This document shows, in pieces, positions 43,510 through 51,672 of a stretch of 64,000 nucleotides of DNA. The stretch's first letter is position 1. Each line of letters starts with the position of its first letter. Origin of the DNA: Rubrobacter aplysinae (GTDB lineage Bacteria > Actinomycetota > Rubrobacteria > Rubrobacterales > Rubrobacteraceae); contig NZ_LEKH01000012.1 in NCBI RefSeq assembly GCF_001029505.1, positions 1-64,000 of the forward strand. The letters run 5' to 3'. A program made the translations under genes and the position numbers. The notes under the pieces were generated by a model. It was given only the letters and a program-made list of their open reading frames with translations, had not been told where the DNA came from and ran no database searches.

Positions 43510-45162
43510 CTATACCCACGACCCGGCTGTATCCGGGGACTGGTACGTTTTTATCCTCTCTGATCTCCCGGAACCGTCCGAGTTGCCCATCGGGGGCCGC
43601 TCCGCCGTCTGCACCCGGACGACGTCGAAGCCTTCTGGCCCCTCCGTGCCCACACCGGGCACGATCAGGGGAGCCGGGGAGGGGATGGTATGCCCCGGGA
43701 CTCTGGAGAGAAAGGCGGAGATCATCGCGTGGGACTCCTCGACGGCTGCGGGGGAGCGGTCCGGCTGCGGCGGGATTGCGGCCTGGGCCGTGGCGTGTAT
43801 CCCGTGCAGGGATACCGCATCGAGCAGCAGCGAGGCGTCCACTCCGGGGCCGACGGGGAAGGGGAGCGAGCGCAGCAGCGGGCGGCGGGCGGCTACGAAG
43901 TGTGACAGGGGCTCGGTGAACCCGGCTAGCTCGGGGTGGTGGAGGTTGATCATGGGCACTCCCACCAGCCTGGATAGCTCGGAGCCGGCACCCGGCGAAT
44001 ACCCCTTGACCATGTGCAGGCTGCGGCGTTCGAGCAGTGGGGCGAGCAGAGCCGGGACCGCTGCCAGAGACCCTGGATGCGGGTCCGGCAGCAGGACGAC
44101 GAGTTCCCCGTCCGCTTCAGATAGTCCCCGCCACAGCGCGTCGCCCCTGCCCATTACCAGGCCCAACTCCTCCGTTAGAGGCGCGCCGCCGCCTCGTACC
44201 GGGACCGGTATCAGGGTTGGCTCCGCGTCTGTGAACTCCGTGAGCCCTGTCAGAACCCTCAGATCCTGCATTTCCAGGGGACCGGGGGTCTCATCGTGCG
44301 TGGGCGCTATTATGCTGACCGTGACGCGCCCGCCGGTCACCAGGTTCTCCGGTGGCTCGGGGTAGGTATTGTTCTTTAGCCAGGAGGCCAGGGAGAGGTC
44401 CCGTGCGAGCCCCCGGCTCGCACGCCCGACGAGCCGGGGCGAGGTCGAGACCCGCACGTCTAGCGGGCGCTGTATCGGTACGTTGCAACGCTCCAGTGCG
44501 CTCTCCAGTTGCTCGTCTTCCAGGGCGGCCCGGGGCTCCAGGCCGCCGACCTCCTGGTACGCCTCGGCGGTCAGGGACATCGAGGCGCCCGAGAACTGCC
44601 AGTGTTCTGCCCGGGAGTCGGAGCCTGGATCGTCCCGCCGCCCGAGGATATCCTGATGACGTGCCTCGCCCCGGCGCTCGCGCCAGGATCGTACCTCGTC
44701 TGATAGTCCGTCTTCGTCCAAGAGCTCTATCCGGCCCCCGATCGCCCTCGCTCCTCTTTCCGCGGCCCGGAGCTGCCGGCAGACCCAGTCCGGGGCGACG
44801 ACAGTATCTGCGTCGGTGGAGGCTATGAGAGCGTCCGGGAGCCCGAGGGAGATCAGCCGCCCACAGGCCGCTTCCATGCCCGCCCGCCGAGCGTGGCCCG
44901 CCCCGAGACCGGGACCTTCAAGCAGGGCAAGCCTTAACTCCGGGTAACCGGAGGCCGCCTCCAGAGCCCGGTCCGCGGTGGCGTCTGAGCAGCCGTCTAG
45001 CACCAGGATCACCTCGTACTCCTCGGGCTTTACCCCACTCTGCACGGCCAGCGAGCGTATGCAGCGCCCGATGAGATCCTCTTCATCTTTTGCCGGTACC
45101 ACGACCGAGACCTTGAGGCTCGGCTCGGGAGGCCCGAGAGGTGGAAGCTCTACGCCGCTCAT
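43510..45162 (-). CDS. GT2-family glycosyltransferase, extended
   Basis: A 550-residue cytoplasmic protein. Residues about 15-250 form a complete GT-A domain: VSVVVPAKDEEDLIGRCIRS, LVLDGCSDAT, STDADTVVAPDW (DxD) and GGLEPRAALEDEQLESAL. Residues about 290-500 (PTLIPVPVRGGGAPLTEELG onwards) look like a second, degenerate transferase-type domain related to glucosyl-3-phosphoglycerate synthases, with LPDPHPG in place of a clear DxD. It is the last gene of the five-gene overlapping operon and begins inside the stop of the flavoprotein gene. Likely it forms the glycosidic bond of the operon's unknown product. Confidence 0.85.
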   Translation of the reverse strand: MSGVELPPLGPPEPSLKVSVVVPAKDEEDLIGRCIRSLAVQSGVKPEEYEVILVLDGCSDATADRALEAASGYPELRLALLEGPGLGAGHARRAGMEAACGRLISLGLPDALIASTDADTVVAPDWVCRQLRAAERGARAIGGRIELLDEDGLSDEVRSWRERRGEARHQDILGRRDDPGSDSRAEHWQFSGASMSLTAEAYQEVGGLEPRAALEDEQLESALERCNVPIQRPLDVRVSTSPRLVGRASRGLARDLSLASWLKNNTYPEPPENLVTGGRVTVSIIAPTHDETPGPLEMQDLRVLTGLTEFTDAEPTLIPVPVRGGGAPLTEELGLVMGRGDALWRGLSEADGELVVLLPDPHPGSLAAVPALLAPLLERRSLHMVKGYSPGAGSELSRLVGVPMINLHHPELAGFTEPLSHFVAARRPLLRSLPFPVGPGVDASLLLDAVSLHGIHATAQAAIPPQPDRSPAAVEESHAMISAFLSRVPGHTIPSPAPLIVPGVGTEGPEGFDVVRVQTAERPPMGNSDGSGRSERIKTYQSPDTAGSWV

Positions 45163-46361
45163 ACGGGCATGGGCGCCCCGGACTCCACCAGCTGCCGGCC
45201 CTCTTCGTAGTCCTTATCGAAGTTATGTGTCAACACACCCACACAAATATCTTCGCGTCCGTACCACACGGTAAAGGACTCCTCCGAGCCGTCGTGGGGG
45301 ACGAACTTCGCCTCGTCCGAGCCGTCCCCCCAAGCGGTGTACTTGATCGTGCGTCCCCCGATGGTGGACCAGAAGCCGGGGGCGGTGTCCCACCGCGCCT
45401 CGCCGCCGGCCATGACCGTGCCCGCCACACTGCCCATGCTCAGCGCCTCCCCCCAGTGCTCGACGTGCAGCCTGCGGCCTGCGGAGGGGTTGTATGCGTA
45501 GGAGATATCGCCGACGGCGTACACGCCGGGCGCCTCCGTGCGCATCGCGGCGTCGGCCAGGATGCCGCCGGGTTCGACGGTAAGGCCGGCGTTCTGGGCT
45601 ATCTCCAGCCGGGGCCTCGCGCCCGTCCCGAGCAAGACCGCGCCAGACGCGAGCGGCTCGCCGCCGCCAAGCGCGACCTCGAAGCCCTTTTCGGAGCGGC
45701 TTATCTTCTCGACCTCCGCACCGAGCCGGAGCCGGACGCCGTATTCTTCCAGCCAGTGCCGGATGCGCCCGCCGGCCTCCTCGCCGAGCAGGGCCCCCTG
45801 CGGCAGCTCGTCCAGGCTGACCACCGTGACCTCGGCGCCGCGCATCGCCAGGGAGGCGGCGGCCTCGCAGCCGATAAAGCCGGAGCCCACGACGATTACG
45901 CTGTTACCATTTGCGGCCAGCCAGGAGAGGCTGGTGGAGTCCTCGACGGTGCGCATGGTGAGGACCTCCGGGTCCTCCGCGCCGGGGATGGGTGGCCGGA
46001 TCGGCTCGGAGCCGGTGGCCAGCACGCAGGCGTCGTAGGGGATCTCGTCCCCGCCCTCCACACCCACGACGCCGCGCCCGGCATCCAGGTAGGAGGCCGG
46101 AGTCGCCGGCCTGAGCTCCACGCCGTTCTCCTGGAACCAGGTCGCGGGCTGCATCGGGAGCTCGTCTCTCTCCAGCTCGCCACGCAGGTACTCTTTCGTC
46201 AGCGGCGGCCGCCGGTAGGGCGGGTGTTGCTCCCCGGCCAGGAGGGTCACGTGCCCGGTGCCGCCGGTGTCCCGGTAGGCTCTAGCCGCCGATATACCGC
46301 CCGGGCCGCCGCCTACGATCACCACGCGCTCTTGCTGGTTCTGACGGGCTTGCTGGGTCAT
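45159..46361 (-). CDS. FAD-dependent NAD(P)H oxidoreductase, ferredoxin-reductase type
   Basis: A 400-residue flavoprotein with two dinucleotide folds: FAD site VVIVGGGPGGISAARAYR, NADH site VIVVGSGFIGCEAAASLA, and FAD pyrophosphate motif TEAPGVYAVGDIS. The PPYRRPPLTKEYLRG segment and overall length match ferredoxin/rubredoxin reductases of oxygenase systems (BphA4/ThcD type). No ferredoxin or oxygenase is adjacent. In this operon its natural electron acceptor may be the acyl-CoA-dehydrogenase-like protein or an unlinked ferredoxin. 4-base overlaps on both sides. Confidence 0.88.
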   Translation of the reverse strand: MTQQARQNQQERVVIVGGGPGGISAARAYRDTGGTGHVTLLAGEQHPPYRRPPLTKEYLRGELERDELPMQPATWFQENGVELRPATPASYLDAGRGVVGVEGGDEIPYDACVLATGSEPIRPPIPGAEDPEVLTMRTVEDSTSLSWLAANGNSVIVVGSGFIGCEAAASLAMRGAEVTVVSLDELPQGALLGEEAGGRIRHWLEEYGVRLRLGAEVEKISRSEKGFEVALGGGEPLASGAVLLGTGARPRLEIAQNAGLTVEPGGILADAAMRTEAPGVYAVGDISYAYNPSAGRRLHVEHWGEALSMGSVAGTVMAGGEARWDTAPGFWSTIGGRTIKYTAWGDGSDEAKFVPHDGSEESFTVWYGREDICVGVLTHNFDKDYEEGRQLVESGAPMPV

Positions 46362-46954
46362 TCGGTGTCTCCGTTCCGGTCGTCCTCGTACAGCTCTAGC
46401 CGGTAGTCCGGCGTCGCCCGCTGGATCCGCGGGGAGAGCATGGTGCTGGCCCGGATAGCCTCGTGTACCTCGTCGCCCCCTAGCGGGTACGTCCGCGTCT
46501 GGTGCCGCCAGTGGACGGCGAGCAGCGTGCCGCCGGGGGCGAGCGCCGATTCTAGACCACGCAGCGCGGCGAGCATCGTCTCCCGGTCGAAGTAGTAGAG
46601 GACCTCTGAGGCCACGATCAGGTCAAACGGGCCTTCCGGCGTCTCCTCGGGCATCGTGCGACGCTCGACCCGGACGTTCGGTACGGAGGCTAGCCGCTCG
46701 CGGGCCAGGGCAACGGCCTTCTCCGAGGCGTCCACGGCGAGCAGGCTGTCGCAGTACGGGACCAGCATCGCGGTGAACACCCCGATGGAGCACCCGATCT
46801 CCAGCGCCCGCCCGAAGTGCCGACCACCGAGCGCGGACAGGGTATCCTCGTACTTCTTCCGCTCGTAGTCACTGGTAGAGAAGTTCCACGGGTCGTCGGA
46901 GGCTCTGTACAGTCCCTCGAAGTATTCGCGATCCAGCCGTCCGGCGCGGCTCAC
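46358..46954 (-). CDS. NodS-like SAM-dependent methyltransferase
   Basis: A 198-residue class I methyltransferase starting at GTG 46954, which overlaps the previous stop (GTGA); the longer frame to 47134 merely lies over the upstream gene. The N-terminus LDREYFEGLYRASDDPWNFS and KKYEDTLSAL is typical of the NodS group (N-methylation of the sugar amine in Nod factors). The SAM site is ALEIGCSIGVFTAML, followed by LLAVDASEKAVALA and DLIVASEVLYYF. It lies downstream of a NodB-like deacetylase gene in the same operon, so a deacetylated amino sugar is a plausible substrate. Confidence 0.87.
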   Translation of the reverse strand: MSRAGRLDREYFEGLYRASDDPWNFSTSDYERKKYEDTLSALGGRHFGRALEIGCSIGVFTAMLVPYCDSLLAVDASEKAVALARERLASVPNVRVERRTMPEETPEGPFDLIVASEVLYYFDRETMLAALRGLESALAPGGTLLAVHWRHQTRTYPLGGDEVHEAIRASTMLSPRIQRATPDYRLELYEDDRNGDTE

Positions 46955-48129
46955 CGCTCGTCCGCTCCCCTGGAGTCCAGGATCGCCTCCCGGCCGGCGC
47001 GGGCGAGGGCCGGTTCGAGGCGATGCTGGAGCAGAAACAGCTCTAGGTCGCGCCGGGCGCGGTCCAGCGGGCCGGAGACGGCGAACGGGCGCGAGCCGCA
47101 GGCCCGGGCCGCCTCGTCGAGCATCCTGCGGCACGAGTCGGCGATCGTCGAGCGGAGCCGGATCGAGAGCCCGGCGAACGACGCCTCCGCGTCCGCGTCG
47201 GCGACGGTGGCGGCGTGCTCGATCCAGCGGTCCATCGTGCCCCGCTCGGCCAGCATCCTGCCGGCGGCGAGCGAGACTATGTCGTCGGGATCTCCGCCCG
47301 TCTTCTCCGCCAGCGTCGCCAGGGCCGAGTCCACGGCGCGGTCGGCGATGCCCGCCCAGGAGACGGCGGTTCGGACCGCGTCGCGGCCAAAATATGGGTC
47401 GCGGGAGATCTCACCCGGACCACCGAGCACGGCGAGCACCGGAGCGTCCCGGAAAACGACTCGGTGGCTCTCCGAGGAGCGCATGCCCGCGCTCCTGTAC
47501 CAGCCCCGGTCTATCTCGTGGCGTTCGGGCGCTCCCGAGAGGTCCACGTACGCCAGATACGGTGGTCCTGGCGGAGAGCCCTCCGGCCCTCGGGCCAGCA
47601 CCAGGGCCCGGTCCACGCCGCCCGCGCCGGAGCAGAAGGTCTTGACGCCGTGCAGGGTAGTCTTATCTCCGGCCCCGGCTAGCCGCGCGGGCTCGCCCTC
47701 GCCGGGGACCGGGTCCGCGCCCCAGAGCCCGAGCAGTAGCCCACCGCCGGCGACCCTCTCCAATTCCAGGCTGCGTAGCGGCTCGGGGGCCGCGATGGAG
47801 AGCCGCTCGACGGCGTTGAGGTGGCCGTCGTAGATCCGTCCGACGGAGCCGTCGGCATCGGCTACCGCTCTGAGCGCGGACCACTCCTTCCTGAACGTTG
47901 CCCGGCGTCCGGGGCCCGATACCGGCTCCGGTACGGGCAGGGCGAGCGCCCCCGCCCGTGCGAGCAACTCGAAAGGGAGGTGGGGGAAAGCCGGGGATTC
48001 GTCACGCCCGGCCGCGCCGCGCCGTATTTCGGCGAGGGCGTCGTCCAGGACGGCGTGATCCAGACCCGGAAGCGGGGTGCTCTCATCCAGCCTACTGGTC
48101 TCGCGGGTATCGCCGGTCGTAGATCTCAT
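46951..48129 (-). CDS. Acyl-CoA/acyl-ACP dehydrogenase-like protein
   Basis: A 392-residue protein with the acyl-CoA dehydrogenase layout: N-terminal helical domain (residues about 25-125), beta domain (about 130-225, GLWGADPVPGEGEPARLAGA, then KTFCSGAGGVDRALVLA), and C-terminal four-helix domain (about 235-385). The general-base glutamate and the usual FAD loops are poorly preserved, so this is a divergent group. It is joined by 4-base overlaps to the deacetylase upstream and the methyltransferase downstream. Proteins of this kind recur beside NodS-type methyltransferases and glycosyltransferases in actinobacteria. The reaction is not known to me. Confidence 0.8.
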   Translation of the reverse strand: MRSTTGDTRETSRLDESTPLPGLDHAVLDDALAEIRRGAAGRDESPAFPHLPFELLARAGALALPVPEPVSGPGRRATFRKEWSALRAVADADGSVGRIYDGHLNAVERLSIAAPEPLRSLELERVAGGGLLLGLWGADPVPGEGEPARLAGAGDKTTLHGVKTFCSGAGGVDRALVLARGPEGSPPGPPYLAYVDLSGAPERHEIDRGWYRSAGMRSSESHRVVFRDAPVLAVLGGPGEISRDPYFGRDAVRTAVSWAGIADRAVDSALATLAEKTGGDPDDIVSLAAGRMLAERGTMDRWIEHAATVADADAEASFAGLSIRLRSTIADSCRRMLDEAARACGSRPFAVSGPLDRARRDLELFLLQHRLEPALARAGREAILDSRGADER

Positions 48130-48842
48130 TTCCCCTCCAGAGAGTCCGCGCCGCCGGTCACGTCGGTCACGTGGGGTATGGGGGACATGGGCCGTGGCTC
48201 GCAGCCGAGCTCGCGGATACGCCGGGACAGCTTCCCGACCAGCGCGACGGTCTGCTCGCAGCCCTTACGACGGGCTCCGGGGCCGAGGCCGTCGTGCATC
48301 AGCACCACGGAGCCGGGACCGATATCGTCGCCGATGCCGTCCAGCATCTCGCCTGCGGCGTCTCCGCGCCAGTCGTGGGTGTCCTCGGTCCAGAAGGCCA
48401 GGCCGAGACCCATATCGGCGGCCACCTCCTGCGTCCACGGGGCACAGACGCCCCACGGCGGACGCCAGAGCGTGGGGCTCGCGCAGGCCTCCGCGAGGTC
48501 TCGCAGCCCGGCGCGGGCATCTTGCTCGACCTCGTCCCTGGTCATCTCTGTGTGGCGTACGTGCCGGCTACAGTGAAGCTCCACCCGGTGCCCGTTCCCG
48601 AGAGCAGAGCGGATCAAACCCGGATAACGTCGGGCCAGCGGCGCCACGGCGAAGAACGTGGCCCTGGCCTCCGCCTCTTCCAGCGCCCGCAGCACGAGCG
48701 GGGTCCAGATCGGGTCTGGCCCATCGTCGAAGGTCATCGCCACCCCGGGAGCCGCCTCTCGGGGCTCCTCCACGCTACTGCTCTGACGTGGCGGCTCTAG
48801 TACGGTCTCCGGTATGATCCTGTTTGTGGCGGGGCCTGACAA
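48126..48842 (-). CDS. NodB-type polysaccharide deacetylase
   Basis: A 238-residue carbohydrate esterase 4 domain protein without a signal peptide, hence cytoplasmic. Motif 1 is TFDDGPDP (catalytic base and metal Asp), motif 2 is the HxxxH of ELHCSRHVRH, motif 3 is WRPPWG, motif 4 is TEDTHDWRG, and motif 5 is LMHDGLG. All catalytic residues look present, so metal-dependent N- or O-deacetylation of a sugar is expected. The start is unusual: TTG 48842 has no good ribosome site, while a strong one serves an out-of-frame ATG 19 bases upstream. First gene of the five-gene operon. Confidence 0.88.
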   Translation of the reverse strand: MSGPATNRIIPETVLEPPRQSSSVEEPREAAPGVAMTFDDGPDPIWTPLVLRALEEAEARATFFAVAPLARRYPGLIRSALGNGHRVELHCSRHVRHTEMTRDEVEQDARAGLRDLAEACASPTLWRPPWGVCAPWTQEVAADMGLGLAFWTEDTHDWRGDAAGEMLDGIGDDIGPGSVVLMHDGLGPGARRKGCEQTVALVGKLSRRIRELGCEPRPMSPIPHVTDVTGGADSLEGK

Positions 48843-48861
48843 TGCCGCCAGATACTAGCAT
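48775..48861 (-). CDS. Possible 28-codon leader ORF overlapping the deacetylase start
   Basis: ATG 48861 is preceded two bases away by a perfect AGGAGG and opens 28 codons ending at TAG 48775-48777, in a different frame from the deacetylase. It could be a translated leader that feeds ribosomes to the TTG start, or the sign of a frameshift in the deacetylase N-terminus. The peptide (beginning MLVSGGIVRPRHKQD) has no recognisable similarity. Confidence 0.35.
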   Translation of the reverse strand: MLVSGGIVRPRHKQDHTGDRTRAATSEQ

Positions 48862-49196
48862 AACCTCCTAACTTAGCCCCCGGCTACCGGATAGGCTCCA
48901 ATCACGCGGCTCTTGGTGTAGCCCGACGCGCCCACCCACGGAGCGGAGGCCGACGTCTCCTATGCGGTGGTACGTGTGGTTCACGAAGCGGTCTACGCGG
49001 CGAGCCCCGTCTACGGCTGGTGAGAGGCGGCTACGTCTGACAACTCCGTGCCTCCCTGCCGGAACCCCACGTCGTCTCGTGCTCCGTAGGGGACCGGCCG
49101 GGTACCGGACCGGGAGCGTGGGCTTATAGAGGCGGACGTGGAGCCAGCAAACGCCTCAAGGCTCGCGTCCGCCAAACCTCCTATGGGGGCCGGACT
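48843..49196. other. Intergenic region with coding-like remnant and terminator
   Basis: A 354-base region. Bases 48922-49023 form a 33-codon open stretch after a TAG and ending in TGA. It has no start codon of note and G/C at 27 of 33 third positions. It may be a gene remnant, but I cannot identify it. The right part holds the hairpin at 49131-49173. Confidence 0.35.
49131..49173 (-). terminator. Hairpin terminator of the creatininase operon
   Basis: GGCGGACG (49131-49138) pairs with CGTCCGCC (49166-49173), and inside it GAGCC pairs with GGCTC, giving a long stem with a small internal bulge. It begins 24 bases after the creatininase stop on the minus strand and is followed by TCTATAAG. Likely terminator for the leftward transport/catabolic operon. 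Confidence 0.55.
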
Positions 49197-49991
49197 CTAC
49201 ACTCCCGGCGCCTTGTCCTTGGCGGGAGATACCTCCGTGGCGACGGCCGAGCGGAACTGCGCTACTATCTCCTCCCAGGCCACCTTACCCTGCCGGTCAC
49301 TGGCCTGGGTCGCCTTCCACAACGTGCCGGACTCCGGTACGAAGTCGTCGGGGACGGGGAGCACGTCGTACCAGGGGTGGCGCTCGGAGGCGTCGTCCAC
49401 CGCCCGGTCGAAAATGACGAGCTCGGGCCGGAGGTGGAGCATGAGCGAGGTCTCCATGCCGGCGGCGTGCTCCACGTCCCAGCCCGCGAAGCCGCTCGGG
49501 AAGAGCACGTCGAGGGTTTCCTGGGATAGCTCGGCGAAGGGATGCTCTGCGAGGACTATGCGGGCACCACTATCGGGGTGACGCTCCAGCGCCAGGTAGG
49601 CCGCCTCGTAGATGAAGTTCTGGTTCTCGAAGTGCCAGTTGACCAGCGCCAGGCGCTTGAAGCCCTGATCCACCAGCGCCCCGACCACGTCCTCCACCAG
49701 TGACATCAGCGTCCGGGCGTTTAGAGACGTGGTGCCGACGAACCCCTGGCCGCCGCCGCTCAACGGACGCGAGCGGTAGCCGTACTCGATGGGCGGTGCG
49801 ACGAGGAAATCCAGCTCGTCGGCGACCGCGTACGATAGCTCGGTGGCGAGGATGGTGTCCGTCGCCAGTGGCAGGTGGTAGCCGTGCTGCTCGGTCGCCC
49901 CGATGGGTATGAACACCCCGGCGTCGCGCCCGATGGCCTCCTCGACCTCGGGCCACGTCATCTCAGATAGCGTCCTGGTTCTCTGTGCCAC
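49197..49991 (-). CDS. Creatininase (creatinine amidohydrolase)
   Basis: A 264-residue metal-dependent cyclic amidohydrolase interconverting creatinine and creatine. The metal residues fall at the same positions as in the Pseudomonas putida enzyme as I recall it: Glu34 and His36 (GATEQHGYHLP), Asp45, and His120/Glu122 (NWHFEN). The SGGGQGFVGTTSL loop and GWDVEHAAGMETSLML are also conserved. Creatinase is encoded two genes upstream, which strongly favours true creatininase over related mycofactocin-type amidases. GTG start after GGAGAG. Last gene of the leftward operon. Confidence 0.92.
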   Translation of the reverse strand: MAQRTRTLSEMTWPEVEEAIGRDAGVFIPIGATEQHGYHLPLATDTILATELSYAVADELDFLVAPPIEYGYRSRPLSGGGQGFVGTTSLNARTLMSLVEDVVGALVDQGFKRLALVNWHFENQNFIYEAAYLALERHPDSGARIVLAEHPFAELSQETLDVLFPSGFAGWDVEHAAGMETSLMLHLRPELVIFDRAVDDASERHPWYDVLPVPDDFVPESGTLWKATQASDRQGKVAWEEIVAQFRSAVATEVSPAKDKAPGV

Positions 49992-50097
49992 TTTCTCTCC
50001 TATCTAGCTATCCAGGCGTTGGCTTACCGCGGAGGAGACCGGGAGACATACTCCACCCGGGCTCCTCGATGCGTCGCGGCTGTTGGGCTCGGTACCG

Positions 50098-51441
50098 CTA
50101 CTCCCGTACGGGTTCCTCCTCGTGCTCGGCGCGCGGCTCGGCGTTGCGGGGTTCGGGCTGACGGACGACGGACTCCGGCGTCGCGCCGGCCTTCTCGGCG
50201 ATCTTGTTGAGGATCAGATAGATCACGACACCGGCTATGAGGCCGTTTACCGGCGGCACGCCGGGCGAGAACTGCGCCACGAGGCAGGCCGCGAAGTAGG
50301 TGACGATGCCGACCCAGTTGAACGCCGGAAGTCGGACCGAGTCCAGATCCGGGACGTTGGCCCGCCACTTGATGAAGTAGTCGGCGGCTATCACGGCGCC
50401 GACCGGCGGGATGAACGTGCCGAGGAGGATCAGGTAGCTCTCCAGGAAGTTGTAGAAGCCGCTGATGGCGAGCACGATGCCGATGAGCGCGCCGCCGATG
50501 ACGATCCCCCGGCGCTTCTCGGTGCGGAAGAAGTTCGCCCCGGCTACGGAGAAGGCGTAGGCGGTCCGGTCGGCGGTGGTCCAGACGTTGAGTAGCATCA
50601 GGAGGAGCCCGGCGGCCAGTAGGCCCTGTATGCCGAGCACGCGGGTCAGGTCCGCCTCCTGATACACCAGCGCGCCCATCGCTCCGGCGAAGATAAAGAG
50701 GCCGTTGCCGAGGGTGAAGGCGACGAATCCAGCAAGGATGGCGCCTTTTGTGGTGGAGCAGAAGCGGGTCCAGTTGGTGATCTGGGTGCCACCGCTTACG
50801 AAGGTGCCGATGATCAGGGTCAACGCCAGCGCGATGCCGACCTCGGAGGTCGCGCCGATGCCGGTGAGGTCCGAGAGGCCGCCGGCGTCACCGGTGGCCA
50901 GCCACAGGCTTATGCCTATCAGAATCAGCATCGTGGGTACCGACACGCGGCTCAGTATGGCGAGCGCGGAGATGCCGATGTACGCCGTCCAGGTAAAGGC
51001 CAGGGTGAACAGGATGACCAGCGGTATGAACCACCCCGGGCCTATAATGTCGGCCAGGATCACGCCGGGCAGGGCTATCGCCCAGGCGTACCAGCCGATC
51101 TGGGTAAAGCCGAGCAGGCTGTCCACAATCTTGCTGCCCTTCTCGCCGAAGCTAAAACGGGCCAGCAGCACCGTGTTCAGGCCGCTGCGCTGGGCGGCGA
51201 CGCTGAGGACGCAGACGTACGCGCCGAGCATCGCGCTCCCCAGCATCACGACGCCGACCATATTCCAGAAAGAGAAGCCGGGACCGACCTGGCCCCCGGC
51301 GTACATCGAGCCCACCCAGAAGGTAAACCCGAGCAGGATCAGGGCTATCGTCCAGTCCGACCTCCGCGCGCCCTGTGGCACCGCCTGCAGCGGGTAGTCT
51401 TGCTTGCTCTCTTCCTGTCTTGCCGCCTGACTCTGGCTCAT
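50098..51441 (-). CDS. NCS1-family permease (CodB-like)
   Basis: A 447-residue transporter with about 12 membrane helices. The start is ATG 51441 (AAAGGAGC upstream, product beginning MSQSQAARQ); the frame is open further to 51516. NCS1 features include FTFWVGSMYAGGQVGPG in helix 1, GWYAWAIALPGV in helix 3 and NWTRFCSTTKGA in the middle. Characterised relatives take up cytosine, allantoin or hydantoins by proton or sodium symport. Lying between creatininase and creatinase it probably imports creatinine, possibly also cytosine, since a CodA-like deaminase is nearby. Confidence 0.88.
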   Translation of the reverse strand: MSQSQAARQEESKQDYPLQAVPQGARRSDWTIALILLGFTFWVGSMYAGGQVGPGFSFWNMVGVVMLGSAMLGAYVCVLSVAAQRSGLNTVLLARFSFGEKGSKIVDSLLGFTQIGWYAWAIALPGVILADIIGPGWFIPLVILFTLAFTWTAYIGISALAILSRVSVPTMLILIGISLWLATGDAGGLSDLTGIGATSEVGIALALTLIIGTFVSGGTQITNWTRFCSTTKGAILAGFVAFTLGNGLFIFAGAMGALVYQEADLTRVLGIQGLLAAGLLLMLLNVWTTADRTAYAFSVAGANFFRTEKRRGIVIGGALIGIVLAISGFYNFLESYLILLGTFIPPVGAVIAADYFIKWRANVPDLDSVRLPAFNWVGIVTYFAACLVAQFSPGVPPVNGLIAGVVIYLILNKIAEKAGATPESVVRQPEPRNAEPRAEHEEEPVRE

Positions 51442-51672
51442 CTTGCGCTCCTTTCCCTGCTTTGTCCTGATTTCTTGGCCGCTCTCACGTCCCTCGGGCC
51501 CAGGTTTGCTCCACAACCGCCGTGGGTTTCTCCCGCTGGCGGGAGGGGGATCCGGCCCCGACCCCGCCGGCTTTTACCCTGGTCTCGAAGAATGGGCGTG
51601 TCTCCCTCGTTTATCCTCGGAGCGCGGCCCGGTCCCCACCAGTTCCGCCACGCTCCGAGGCTTTATACTTGG

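Noticed and set aside
46955-47134. Extended N-terminus of the NodS-like methyltransferase
   Set aside because: Arg/Pro-rich shadow of the acyl-CoA-dehydrogenase-like gene; GTG 46954 overlaps the preceding stop as at the other junctions of the operon.
51530-51545. CTCCCGC-TG-GCGGGAG hairpin between creatinase and permease genes
   Set aside because: The loop is only two bases and no T-run follows on the transcribed strand; the genes look co-transcribed, so I do not call a terminator.
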